Origin: Gonocerus acuteangulatus
Taxonomy: Eukaryota; Arthropoda; Insecta; Hemiptera; Coreidae
Length of the DNA: 64,000 nucleotides
Assembly: GCA_946811695.1 (NCBI GenBank)
Contig: OX328125.1
Span: 109,311,373 to 109,375,372, forward strand
Direction of reading: 5' to 3'
The notes below the pieces were generated by a model that made no database searches, was not told where the DNA came from, and saw only the letters and a list, made by a program, of their open reading frames with translations. The position numbers were made by a program, and so were the translations under genes. The stretch's first letter is position 1, and each line of letters starts with the position of its first letter. Below are positions 46,104 to 57,859 of this stretch, piece by piece.

Positions 46104-47883
46104 ATTTTGTTATGAGTTTTGTTTTGTTTCATTTTGTAATAAGTTTGTATTATGAGGGGCCACTTAACAACGACGGAAGTAAAAGGGATACATTTCAGGG
46201 AAATATTTTAGTGAAAAAGACTTACACTGGAATTACTGTTTCACATTAGAAAGAAGATAAAAAAAAAAACATCGCCAGGATGAGAGGCATGGACACAAAA
46301 GAACTGGGTGGAGTGATTATTATTCATTGGGGAGGGATAAGAGAAAATAATTAAGCTACCTGGAAGAATTGCTCAGGAATTGGTGTTCACTGTGCACGTT
46401 ACAGGTAAAGCAGCATTTTATGAACTGTTAAGAGAACTAGGGCTCTAATTATTCTAATTAATTCAATTTGAACATAATACAGAGTTCTAATGAACCGATT
46501 TAATTTACAAATTTATAATTTACTCATCTTTCTCTTTAGATACCCACGACGTTACAATACTACAAAAATTACGACTGGTATGAGCAAATTAGAAATTTGA
46601 GTCTGGAGTAAACATCCCTCCTTCCATGTGGACAATTTTCCCACTTTAAGATCTCTTTCAATAATTTGCGAGGGAATCGCCATATACCAAGTTTTAGAAG
46701 CAGAATTCACACAAAACAAAAATCGTAACGCTTACGTTTTTGAGTTCATATGCTTCCAGATACTCGTTTTAACGAATAAAACCAGGTTTAAAGCTATATT
46801 TATAACCGTTTACGAGAAAAGTTGAAAACGATTTTTTGGTTTCAGATGAAATATTTTTTAAATGTTTGAGATTCATCCAAACTAAGATGTTTAAATTTTG
46901 TTTACATTTGTAGTTAAGAAAGTATTAGAAAAACAATTTTATTAATAGACATGAAATGTTTTTCAGAGCTTGGTATATTTTATAAAATATCTCGAAAACG
47001 GTTGGAAAATCGTGGAAAGTGACCAATGGAAAGCTTACAGAATTCTCAACAAAAAAGGCTCTGATGCAATTTTCGATGTGGCGATGTCAATTGTTAGTTT
47101 TGTTCTTTTCAACGGGGTTTTGCCGCCCGTTTACGTAACTTTTGATTGGTTGTTGTTTTTGTAAATTGCATTTAACAGTAAAATGAGTATTTTAGTAAAA
47201 CAAGGTAAAAAAATGAGAAACGTGTTTCTAAGAATGAAGATTGAGAAAGGGGCGAAGTAATTTCTGCTTAGATGCCAGTTTCCTGTGCTGCCGCCTCATA
47301 TCTTCTTCTCATTGAGATTTTAATTTATAATAGCTGAGCCTGCGACTTCGTTCACGTGGATAGTGACTTAGGACAGGCTTTTTGCACATATATCTTGGTT
47401 TATTTTGGATCATAAACACCGTCGTATGGGTATTTAAAACAAAAAAAGAAATCGACTTTACAATAATGCATCTGTATAAACGATTTTAAATTTATAGCAA
47501 TCGGGGATCAAGCATGCAGGCTGCTAGGATTGCTAACATGTGACAGAGCCACTAAGCTGACCCGTATGAGCGAATAACTACTTTGGGTCTGGAGTAGCCC
47601 CCCTCTAGATGAACCAATTTTGCTGGTTAACGAACTCGTTCAATCATTTGCTAGGGGAAAGTATATACCAAGTTTCGTGACGAAAAAACACGAAACTCTG
47701 GTGTGTATTAATGATAGTTCATGAAATGTTCGACATGATTCTTTACATTGGCATAACTTTTTTTATTTACGAACCGATTGACTTGAAACAAACACTAAAT
47801 GTTAAGTGAAGCTTATCACAATATATCAGTGACTAAACCGCAACTAAATCGAATAAGTCGTTTCTGAGATTAGCGCGCACAAA

Positions 47884-47918
<35 letters not shown>

Positions 47919-48472
47919 AAAAATCATTATTTTGGGTACTTTTGCGTTGATTAACGCCCTCAATAGTATTTCTTCCGATATATCTTCCATGTACAGACAG
48001 CGATCCGTTAGATTTGTATTATATTTACAGATTTTTCACGAAAGATCAAAACCAACCAATAAATATTTCTCTACTAATGGAACTAGAGGTATGAACGGAA
48101 CCGCGCTAAGATGACGCAGTTCCTGCGAGCCGGACTTTTTTTCGGTATCTATTAGGTAGGATTATGAGTACAAAGATAATATTGCTATGGAGATGGTATC
48201 ACTAACAATTTAACCTAACATTCTAAACAACATTGCTTTAACAAATTTTTAAGAGTTTTTTTATTAAAAAAAAAAAAAAAATTATAATTACAAAAACATG
48301 TCGCGTGAAAGTGGATTCAAGTTGTTGTACAAAGGGGAAAATTCTTGGCCTTACATCGATCCAAAATATTTTGCGTAAGAAGCTAAAAACTATTACGATA
48401 ATAGTATTAACTAACCAAAAGGTTTCCTGATTAATTTGTCAAATGTCTGTTTGTTTCTTTGGTAAAAATGAA
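46104..48472. other. Intergenic, with diverged DINE-like pieces
   Basis: 46690-47110 and 47590-47700 resemble DINE interior blocks (AAAATCGTAACGCTTACGTT, GTTAACGAACTCGTT) but lack ends. 48095-48136 is a minus-strand 5' terminus (GGAACCGCGCTAAGATGACG, then GAGCCGGAC and a T-run). An A-run lies at 47884-47915. No host exon recognised. Confidence 0.5.
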
Positions 48473-48616
48473 GTTTCACGCCCTCAAAACCGATTTCTTT
48501 CAAATTTTGTACAATAACGTATTTTGATGCACTAAACACGAATACGTTAAAAAAAAACCTTCGCATTTAACTACGAAAGAAGTTCACTGTTATGCGGGTT
48601 ATGAGAGCTAATGTTA

Positions 48617-49890
48617 CGAGGTAAGGTACATAAGTTTCCGGCGTGTCCTGCTTCCCCTCCTTCAAACGTGCCGGGACCTGCACGCCTGTTCAGGTCCATG
48701 CCTGCTCACTCCATACCCATCGCCCGCACTTCCTCAGTCTTGTCAGTCAGTGTCCAGCCTTGAAGGAAACTCCCCATTTTTACAATGTTCAAACTCGAGT
48801 ACCATGCGGTAATTAAATTATTTTGTAAAGAGGGTCTTACTCCTGCGCTAATTAAAGAACGCTTGGATTGTGTATACGGGCAGCCCTCCCCCTCGTATTC
48901 CACAGTGAAAGAATGGGCAAAATTATTTAAGTTAGGGAGAGAAAGTCTAGAAGATGACCCACGTCCCGGTCGCTCATTGGAAGCTGTCACTTCTGAAACA
49001 ATCCAACTTGTGGAATCTGAATTGCTGTCTGACCGGCGACTAAAAACCAAGGAAATAGCAGCGAGGTTAGGGCTTTCAAAACCAAGTGTTTTGAGGATCA
49101 TCAAAGAACAATTGCATATGAACAAGGTTAGTGCAAGATGGGTTCCAAAAATTCTTTCAGCTGCTCAAAAACAGGAACGAGTTCACTGCTGCAATGAATT
49201 TTTACGCGAGTATAATGCCGACCCAACGAATTTTTTGGACTCAATTGTAACTGGGGATGAGACAATGGTTCTATATTATGACCCACTCAGCAAAAGAGAG
49301 TCCATGGAATGAAGAAGACCAGGAGAAGCGCCTCCTTTAAAGGCAAAAGTCACGCCGTCAACAAAAAAGGTAATGGCCACAATTTTTTGGGACTGTAAAG
49401 GAATACTACTGATAGATTTTAAAGAAAGGAATACCACAATGAATGGTGAGTATTATGCAGCCCTTCTTCACCGGTTACGAGACGCCATTAAAGAGAAGAG
49501 GCGAGGGAAGTTAAGCAGAGGTGTCCGCCTCCTTCACGACAATGCCTCTGTCCACACAGCATTGATTTCCAAGGCCGCTGTGGATTCCAAGAAATCTCTC
49601 ATCCACCCTACAGCCCAGACTTGGCCCCTAGCGATTTCTACCTTTTCTCAAAGTTAAAATCTGACCTTCGTGGAAGGCGATTTAACACCGACGAAGAGCT
49701 CCAAGCAGCAGTGGAAGAACATTTTTTTAACAAAGAAGAAAATTATTTTTTTCATGGTATAGAAATGTTGCCAAAGCGTTGTATTAAGTGTGTTGAACTT
49801 AGAGGAGAATATATTGAAAAACAGTAAACCCAGTTTTTTTCTTTCACATTTCCTTCTATTCCAGGCCGGAAACTTATGGACCTTACTACG
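48617..49890 (+). mobile_element. mariner element, complete ends, inactivated
   Basis: TIRs CGAGGTAAGGTACATAAGTT (48617) and the complement of CGTAGTAAGGTCCATAAGTT (ending 49890) flanked by TA at 48615-48616 and 49891-49892. Length 1274 bp, normal for mariner. Confidence 0.92.
48785..49827 (+). pseudogene. mariner transposase (DD34D), nonsense plus frameshift
   Basis: MFKLEYHAVIKLFCKEGLTP begins the helix-turn-helix domain; IAARLGLSKPSVLRIIKEQL is the second helix-turn-helix. SIVTGDETM gives the first catalytic Asp, RLLHDNASVHTA the second, and SPDLAPSDFYLFSKLKSDL the third (DD34D). A TGA replaces the expected Trp after SKRESME (49310-49312) in the same frame. A one-base shift near 49575-49585 separates the second and third Asp. 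The last frame ends IEKQ, stop, at 49827, just before the 3' TIR. Cut-and-paste transposase at TA sites; this copy cannot make a full protein. Confidence 0.92.
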
Positions 49891-50489
49891 TAACAACTAA
49901 ATTTGGACGACTTTAAGGCATACATGCTATGCGTTTCCGCTCGCTTCGCTCGCTCAAGAAGATAACAAAACCCCAGTCAATCCAACTCGCTAAAATTAAT
50001 AGAATAAATATTAAGTACTAAAGTTCACTGTTAGGAAGGTTATAAAACTAGGCGTCAACAGCGTATTTGTAAACACGCGCATTCGCAGATATGTAACATT
50101 GGGAAACAGAGAACTCTCATTTGAAATGTTCAGAAACCATTTATTCAAAAATATTGTTAATTTTAAGGGCATCCTCACTCGTCGTCACCTGTCGCTTAAG
50201 GGCGTACGTGCTGTGCGTTTCCGCTAGCTACGCTCGCTTAAGAAGATAACAAAACCCCAGGCAATCCAACTCGCTAAAGTTAATAGAATTCTATTAACTT
50301 TAGTGCTTAATAACTTCTTTCCTAGTTAAATGCGAAGGTTTTTTTTTTTGACGTATTCGTGTTTAGTGCATCAAAATACGTTATTGTACAAAATTTGAAA
50401 GAAATCGGTTTGGAGGGCGTGACACTGCATTTAGAAATGAAGAAACCGGTTAGAAATTGTCGCTCTGCTATGATAATCTAGAGTCATAT

Positions 50490-50749
50490 CATAGGCGGCT
50501 CTTGACAAACATTTCTTTGGGGGGGGGGGCCTAATTTAGTATGGGCTTACCATCGTGCCTGGGGGTGTAGAATCAAATGTTTATAACCAGGAACCTGGAA
50601 ATCATTAAGGAAGTATTTCATAAACCAAGAAAATACATTGATTACAAGTTATTAATATTATTTTGCCTAAATAATTTATTTTTCTAACAACCGAAAAAGA
50701 TTGTGAATTTTCATTTTGTGGGGTCTAAGCCCCCCTTTAGCCGCCACAG
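50490..50749. mobile_element. Candidate hAT-like MITE, CATAGGCGGCT/AGCCGCCACAG
   Basis: Imperfect inverted termini with internal G-run (50519-50530) and C-run (~50730-50737). Flanking AGTCATAT and ATCCATAT match at 6 of 8 positions. Confidence 0.5.
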
Positions 50750-52402
50750 ATCCATATGCTTTACTCCTTAAGGTTTCTTCGTTGGGTATTAGCGTTCTTA
50801 CTGCTATGGATTTCGTTTTCTGCTATAGTTTTTGTAGCAGAATATTTCGCAGGAATATGGTCTTGCTTTGTCAGTTAAGTGGCCATTATTTTAAAGACTA
50901 CTAAAATAATAGTTTTAATATAATTCAAATAATGGATGCAAGTCTGACGAAACAAAATGGGATTTCTACAAAATATCAAGCGAAAAAATTACAGCTGGAT
51001 ACAAAAGGCTCACCACTAACTATATATATATATATATCCCGTTCAATTATATGGAATGGTTTCAAACCCGCATGCGGGAGATTCTGCAGGAACTATTCCC
51101 GACGGGTTCACAGCGCATTACTATTTCAATGAACAACACGCAACGGGAAACTCAATAAAAACTGATTATGTCTCGTTTAGGACTAGGGAAGGCTATGAGA
51201 CGTCAGGCAGGGAGATAGTGTTTAATATTTATCAATACTTAGCCAAAGCTAAGGCTGAAAACTATTTAGACTATAACGATCCCTGTGCAAATAGATGGTT
51301 GGATGGAGGAAAAAGGGTGTGGCCTATATTCCAGGTAGAAAATTGGCGGTAATAATTCTCTCAGTCATAACCTTATCACTATGAAATTTAAAACGTTTTC
51401 AGCCTTAGCATTGGATAAGAATTGATACATATTAAACACTATCTCCCTTATCTAACCTCTCTAGAGAAACGTTCCCTAGTCATAATCAGAGAGACAAAAT
51501 TAGTTTTTATAGTGATTTACGTTAAGTGATTGGTAAAGGCTTTGTAAATGGTGGAGCAGAAGGGAGAGTGAGGGAGAAAAGCCCGCCCAAAAGTTTGCGC
51601 ATGCGAAATTGAACTCCTGGGTTTATCTGGATTGGAGATAGTAATTGACACAGCTTTCTCCGGCGGCTAACTAATATTCCAAGGGCTAACCACACATTCT
51701 CCTGAAGGAACATCTTCGGAGACTTAGAGCAGCCAATTATAAGGAGAGCACCAGGAAGAAGTTTCTATACAGAGAGCTAAAGATCTGCACTTATGTGTTC
51801 TTGAGAAGACTGTCCCCGGCGCCTGGTACCACCATCTTACTTCGGACAACCTCTGTGTGGGATCTAAGTGCAAATGCAATATCAATAGAAGTTGCCATAT
51901 CAATACACATGCTTAAACCAACATTTCATCCCTCCAAACAAGTTTAGGACAATCTACCATCTCTTCCAACATATTACCGCCATACCTGAAAACACCAGGC
52001 AGGAAACGAACACCAGTGCTACGTCAAGAGCCTTACAGGACCCGTTCCGAACTAGCAATGAAACGTATATGATTCCTTGACTCCGTCATCTAGGAGGGGA
52101 TTCTTGTAGCGGCTATTAATTAATATGAAAACTTTGTGATTCAGTGTTTGTGCACGCTCCAAGTCTAGAGTAAGGGCCTAGCGAATGACCCAAGTGAGTT
52201 CAAACCCAGTACTGAAGACAGATCACATGTTCCACTGCCGCCACTCATAGCCCAGCGCCTACAATGTTGTCAGATCAAACACTAACTTTCCAGTCTCCTG
52301 ACCTGATTTACACGCACGACTTTTTTTAGTTAAGATTGTATTCAGTTCTGCGGCAACTCCAAAATGTTCTATATTTGTTTATTGTTTTAATTTTCTGCCG
52401 AC
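50750..52402. other. Region upstream of unrecognised gene; one unassigned ORF
   Basis: 51056-51352 is an open frame (TDYVSFRTREGYETSGREIV, FNIYQYLAKAKAENYLDYND). ETSGREIVFNIYQYL loosely recalls the start of some IS630/Tc1-type transposon proteins, but no further domain is present. The rest shows nothing supportable. Confidence 0.3.
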
Positions 52403-55400
52403 ATGTCTAGGAGTGATTCCAAGCCCCAGGAAGATGACAGCACTTCCTCCACGTTCATGGACCTCGCATTGTGTCAGTGTCCCCGGCATGATTGGAGTCA
52501 GCACTACAGGAGAGCAAAGCATCTCGAGGAGAAGGAGGCCAAATATAGGAACCAGATGTTAGCGGAAATTAAAAAAGTAAGGCGAAAAATCCGGAAGGGG
52601 GAAGGTTATGAGGTTATAGCCTGTTATCACCTATGTTGAAACACTCTTGCACAATATTGTACTTTGTTGAGTAATCATAGAATACGATTCATTAAAGCTA
52701 TGTGCGATGTTATTAATATTCGGAAAAGTTTTAACTTAGTGAATATAGTTTTCGTTCGGATAAGTGTTGATATCATTCACGTGACTCACCTGAATACTGC
52801 TAAGCATACAGAAATCCTGTCGTCTGGCTTTGAGTATCCCATTTCTTTTATTGATGGCGTGTACTTCAGGTATTCTATGAGAATTGAATGCTGTCAGGTG
52901 AGCCCAATTTTTCATTTATCACTAGCACATGTAAACTGCTAAGTATACAGAAAATCATGTCGTCTGGCTTTGAGGAGTATCCAATTTCTTTTATTATTAA
53001 TGAATTTAAAATACCTACTAGGTTGATCAACATGTTGTGTACGGGGCAACCAAACTTTTTGTACAATGAAGTTTTTCCTCCTCCTGGTGTGTACTTCAGG
53101 TATTCCATGAGAATTGAATGCTGTCAGGTGCCCCTAATTTTTCATTTATCACTTGCACATGCAGGGCCGCCACATCTCAGAGGCAGGACCAGGACCAGAT
53201 GACGGGCCCCCACTTCTTAGAGCCAGGCCCAGGACCAGATCACGGGCCCCCACTTCTTAGAGCCAGAAAATTCTAGTACTTTGCCATAGAACTTTCGACA
53301 TTTTAAAATTATTTTCATCTTGAGTTTTGAGCGAAATGAGAATAAAAGCCGACAACCGGTGCAGCAAAGGTCACATTCGCTACTTGTAGTTTTATTACGA
53401 CTCCTAATGAAATATACTATTCTGGGATGGCACTTGTTTTATCGTTTATATACATTAAAATAAATATAGATCCCAATCCAAAAAATATAGGTTTCTCCCG
53501 TCTACATTTCTAAGCCCTATTCTTTTTACAAGCTTATAACCTATACATCTTTTACAAATTAGTAAGGCCCGGCCCGGGCCCGCACCGTGCTCGGGCCCGG
53601 GACAATTGTACCCGGCTGCCCCCCCCCATGTGGCGGCCCTGAGCACATGTATCACTGGAATTCCGCCATAATCTTAGCGCGTTTCCAAACAGTGTCTGTC
53701 TATGGTGCATTATGAAAAGCTTAGCATAGAAACTGTTAATATATCAGTCGTCTTCTAGGGTCTAATATATTTCCGTGAACGGTCATATATTTTCATTGCA
53801 GCGAACAAGGGTATGTCGTCGTCGGAGACTAAAAGGATTCTATATGTAAATTCTTTGAAAAATTTAAACATTTTCAGATTTCCTGTTTCCTGTCTTGTGT
53901 TCATCATTTAAACGATGCTTTGCCAGGGGGTGGTGTGACCTCTTAACGCTAAAATGGGTTTATAAAAATTATTGTTTTGGTTTTCGAGTTAGGGTTTCAT
54001 GGAGGGGGGTATGTATCTTGTGTTAACGATATTAGACTTCCAACTCATTGCCGAATACCGCTATTGTGGTACAATATTACACAAGAAATTATTAGAGTAT
54101 GGGAACCCATTAAGATGATGTAGTTCCGAAGAAATAGAGACATGCCTACTATAGTCTACTTATCTTCTTGATATTTTAGAGAGCAGAGTGGGACAATTAC
54201 ATCGTTGAACACGAATGCGCTGAAGATAATCACGTTCGGGAACTAATAGACTGCATCAGATTGCGAACAAGAGAAGCACAAGGTACGTGGGAGTTAGAAT
54301 TATGCAGTTCTACACGAATGCATACAATCAATGTATAGTTTTTACTTAACTGCACATTGTATGTTCGTTCATTGTAGCTCTACTGTCCGTGTAAAAACAA
54401 TTTGTCCTATCAACATCATGACCTCTATATTCCAATGCTTTTCAGAAAGGAACTTGCTCGGCCTAATTATTACAATGCCCAAGTAGTATACCTACGTAAG
54501 TTCCTATGTGATTAAATTAGAAATTTCATGAACACAATAAATACACATTCTATAGTAACTTGACCAATTAGCCCCCCTCACTAGCCCAATGTGACCCATT
54601 CAACAGCACGATTAGACCTCTTCACTTGCGCGATGAGCCCCCATCACCTGCTCCATCAGACTTATCACCTGCCCGACGTGTCCCATTCGCCTGCTCGGTG
54701 AGGCTTATCAACTGCCAGATGAGTCCCACCTCCTACCCAATGTGCCCTATCACCTGCCCGATGAGCCTCATTCGCCTGCTCGGTGAGGCTTATCACCTGA
54801 CAAATGAGCCCCACCAATGCGCCCTATCACCTGCCCGATGTGACCCCTTCATCTGTCCGACAAGCCCTATCACCTGCCCCAATGAGTCCCATTCGCCTGC
54901 TCGATGATGCTTATCACCTGCCAGATGAGCCCCCATCACATGCCCGATGAGCCTCATCACCTGCTCTTGAGCCTCTTCACCTCCCAGGTGAGCCCCCATA
55001 AGATGCCCGATGAGCCTTATCACCTGCGCTTGAGCCTCTTCGCCTGCCAGGTGAGCCCCCATCACATGCCCGATGAGCCTTACCACCTGCTTTTGAGCCT
55101 CTTCACTTGCCCGATGAGTTCCCATCACCTGCCCGATCTCACACCCTCATCTGCCCGATCTCACACCCTCATCTGCCCGATGAGCCCTATCACGTGCCCA
55201 ATGTGACCTCTTCACCTGCCCGAGGAGCCCTATTATCTTCTTGATGGGCCTTACCAGCTGCCCAATGAGCCCAATATAGAATTTTATTATTACACTAAAT
55301 TAATAAGTTGGTCTGATTAAAGTTAAGATGAGAAGGGAGTTGCAGGAAAATCCTCTGAGTCCGATGTTACTCCTCAGCAATCCTAACACAATGAGGTTCA

Positions 55401-56832
55401 GGCAGTTCGCTCGCCCGAAGCTAGTCAATCTACAACCTGTAGGCATCCAAGCTCCAAAACCTATTGACTTCAGCTCTTGTAAGTATGATCAGCCAAGCCC
55501 GGTAAGGAGGTATTAGACAAAAATATTACTGACATACGTGATAAGTTTTGAGGTCTTCGTATATTTTCTAAAATATTTTAAAACGGGTTTGAAATCATGG
55601 CAATAAGATGTAACTGTTCGAAAGCTTACTAAATTATCTACAAAAAAAGTTCTGAAGTAATTTTTATGGGACAATCTCAATCCGAGAAATTTGTGTTTAC
55701 AACTTGGAAAGTGTTAGATTCGTCGCTTTAAACGGGTTTGAGTTCGATCCCCTCAGTTTTTTTTATCTTAGTTTTTTTTAATTGCTTCTAGCAGTAATAT
55801 ACGGACAGTAAAACATGATACGGAAAATGAGAATCAATTTTTGGTTGTTTATCATACATCTTCCCGAGCGGAAGTCTAAGCGGGAGTCAGAACGGCGCCT
55901 AAAATCTAACTTTTTTCTGGATTTTATTGGGGTAGGTGTTCTAATTTTTCACAGAAATATCAACTATATTTATTCCAGGCTTTCCAAGTGACACTAGATG
56001 TAAGAACGTTAAGGCAGGGCCGCCACATCTCAGAGCCGGGCCCGGGACCAGATCACGGACCCCCACTTCTCAGAGCCAGAATGAAAATTCTATTACCTAC
56101 TTTGCTATAGGACTTTGGGCATTTTAAAATTATTTTCATCTTGAGTTTTGAGCAAAATGAGAATAAAAGCCGACAATCGGTGCTGCAAAGGTCACTTTCG
56201 GTACTTTTTTCCAATTAGCGAGGATCGACCCGGGCCCCCACGGTGCCCGGGCCCGGGACAACTGTACCCGGTTGTCCCCCCCATGTGGCGGCCCTGCGTT
56301 AAGGCGCTATGATGACGCAGTTCCTGCGAATCGGGTTTTTATTAGAAAGAAGATACAACGTCCCTAGTGGGAATGAAACAAGCAAACCTGGATTCCATTC
56401 CTACTTGTGCTTTTGTTTCTGATGATTGATGTTTCATGCTAAAATGTTTCGAAGGCCCGATGGCCGTGAGTGCTAAGGTGTAAGCATTTAACACTCCGTG
56501 CCAAGGGTCGTGGGTTTGATTCCCACTAGGGGGGGGGGGGGTCTTTCCTTTAGAAAAAAAGAAAGGCATCAGCCTAGCCTTGCTAGAAAGGGTGGTAACC
56601 TTTAGATAACCCGTCCTAAAATGTTGAGTTAATAATAATGGACGTTAACATTTAAATTACATTAATTAAACTTACAGCGACGCAGCCTCCCCTTTGCGAG
56701 CCGAGTCCTTACACGACGGAGTACATCCAGAGGATATCCTTGCCCGGGGAGATTAACACATTTATGGCTAATGAGAGATTCAGAGTCGTCCCAAGTCGCG
56801 ATACAGACCTCCTCTATCTTGCAAGATCATGA
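52403..56832 (+). CDS. Unrecognised spliced gene, about 200 residues
   Basis: Exon 1, 52403-52576: MSRSDSKPQEDDSTSSTFMD ... NQMLAEIKK, strong donor AAA|GTAAGG. Exon 2, 54180-54282: RAEWDNYIVEHECAEDNHVR, ELIDCIRLRTREAQ, donor G|GTACGT. Exon 3, from 54446 after TGCTTTTCAG, either to 54482 (ERNLLGLIITMP, weak GTAGTA donor, phases fit) or to 54495 (KELARPNYYNAQVVYL, strong GTAAGT, phases do not fit). Exon 4, 55333 or 55336 to 55478: ELQENPLSPMLLLSNPNTMR ... KPIDFSS, donor T|GTAAGT. Exon 5, 56678-56832 after CTTACAG: STQPPLCEPSPYTTEYIQRI ... DLLYLARS, stop. AATAAA lies at 56869. No signal peptide or membrane segment; exons 1-2 are charged and helical. I know no family for it. Exons 1, 4 and 5 are firm; exon 3 is uncertain. 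Confidence 0.65.
52790..53160. repeat. Diverged tandem duplication in intron 1 of the unrecognised gene
   Basis: 52792-52930 and 52931-53160 share GTCGTCTGGCTTTGAG, GTGTACTTCAGGTATTC and ATGAGAATTGAATGCTGTCA; the second unit has ~80 bp extra. Confidence 0.7.
53162..53641. mobile_element. hAT-type MITE, CAGGGCCGCCACAT family, copy 1
   Basis: Termini CAGGGCCGCCACAT and ATGTGGCGGCCCTG. Flanks TGCACATG (53154-53161) and AGCACATG (53642-53649) agree at 7 of 8. Interior partly GC-rich (GGCCCGGGCCC), with a small internal duplication of the GGGCCCCCACTTCTTAGAGC block and extra AT-rich DNA. Confidence 0.85.
54590..55275. repeat. Degenerate minisatellite, CACCTGCCCGATGAGCC units
   Basis: More than thirty imperfect copies of a 15-17-bp unit (CACCTGCCCGATGAGCC, CACCTGCTCGGTGAGGC and related), partly organised into ~60-bp higher-order units such as the GAGCCTCTTCACCTCCCAGG series at 54970-55090. 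It lies in an intron of the unrecognised gene. Frames on both strands are artefacts. Confidence 0.9.
55555..55860 (-). mobile_element. DINE-like interior fragment
   Basis: Diverged blocks TAAGTTTTGAGGTCTTCGTA, AAGCTTACTAAATTATCTAC and GGGACAATCTCAATCCGAGA correspond to the DINE interior in reverse. No ends. Confidence 0.5.
56015..56296. mobile_element. hAT-type MITE, CAGGGCCGCCACAT family, copy 2, perfect TSD
   Basis: CAGGGCCGCCACATCTCAGA to ATGTGGCGGCCCTG, 282 bp, flanked by exact CGTTAAGG repeats at 56007-56014 and 56297-56304. Confidence 0.92.
56450..56655 (+). mobile_element. tRNA-derived SINE (family 1) abutting a splice acceptor
   Basis: GGCCCGATGGCCGTGAGTGC head, GGTCGTGGGTTTGATTCCC box B, G-run, AAAGGCATCAGCCTAGCC body, tail TAATAATGGACGTTAAC. 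It ends ~22 bp before the last-exon acceptor of the unrecognised gene, so its tail may contribute to the branch region. Confidence 0.85.
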
Positions 56833-57196
56833 CGACTGCTGTATCATCTCAAGGAACAGGCTTGACTAAATAAATAATAAAAATGTATGTTTTTTCTTAT
56901 TTTATGATGTACCATAAAACATAGATATAACTTGTCACTTGGGGAAAGCGTTGAGCGGGTTCGACGTTGCCAGTTCTACAACCCTCCCAGCCCCCTCTCT
57001 GACTTGGCGAGGAACTAGGAGGTCAAGTTCGTTAACTAGCAGAATCCGTCCACCGGAACATGGGTTTCAGAGGGAAATTGGTACGAAAAAAAAAATCGGA
57101 ACGTTTTCTAGTTCATATGCTTGCAAGTACAACCGAAAACGGATGAAATCATTTTTAAAGTGATATATGTAACCGTTTACAAGAAAAAAAATAAAA

Positions 57197-57858
57197 GTCC
57201 GACCCGTAGGAACTGCGTCATCTTAGCACGGTTCCGTTCATATCTCTCGTACTATTTGTAAAGGAATAGAAGCAGTTATTGGTGGGGTTTGATCTGTCGT
57301 GAAAAATATAAAATACTACTATAACAATGTTTCACATTTTCTTACCTTGTTTTAGTCAAATACTCGTTTTACTGCAAAATCCAATTAAAGTAAGCAACAA
57401 CCAGTTAAAACATTAACTGACTGTAGGTAAACAGATACCAAAACTCGTTCAAAAGATCAAAACTAACAATTGCGAATTTTCAAGTGCCTATTTCTCCGAT
57501 TGAAATCACCCCATCAAAAATTACATCAGAACCATTTTTGTAGAGATTTAGTAACCTTTGGAATGGTGGCCTTCCACTTACCACGATTTAGCAACCGTTT
57601 TCGAGATATTTTTGAGAATATACGAAAATCGCAAAACTTTTCAAGCCTATTAATGAAATATTTTATTTCCAGTACTTCCTTAACTCCAAACGAAACCAAC
57701 ATTTATTTATCAAACGTTTATGAATATCAAACGTCTGGAACAAGTTTCAACTGAATTAATCGTTTCTGAATACCCAAACTGAAAATTAGTTTGGAAAAGT
57801 AGGTGTATCAATGTTTCTCGAAAAAGGTTACAGTTATCGCTTTGAAAATGGTTTCATT
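57197..57858 (+). mobile_element. DINE-like element, 5' part
   Basis: After an A-run: GTCCGACCCGTAGGAACTGC, CTTAGCACGGTTCC, then interior blocks (GTGCCTATTTCTCCGATTGA, AACTCCAAACGAAACC). It stops abruptly at the start of the satellite at ~57860; the 3' hairpin is missing. Confidence 0.7.
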
Positions 57859-57859
57859 C

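Larger units (their letters stand above)
48473..50425. repeat. Inverted-repeat element enclosing a mariner
   Basis: Left arm 48473-~48593 and right arm ~50313-50425 are reverse complements (TTTCTTTCAAATTTTGTACA, TTTTGATGCACTAAACACGA, CCTTCGCATTTAACTA). Without the mariner the element would be about 680 bp. The interior near the right arm repeats CTCGCTAAARTTAATAGAAT and GCTCGCTTCGCTCGCTCAAG. Confidence 0.75.

Noticed and set aside
52860..53145. Mini-exon TATTCYATGAGAATTGAATG between AG and GTGAGC
   Set aside because: It gives a stop in the frame required after exon 1 and lies in a tandem duplication.
54626..55206. Open frames of ~90-110 residues on both strands in the CACCTGCCC array
   Set aside because: The minisatellite units explain them; both strands are open at once.
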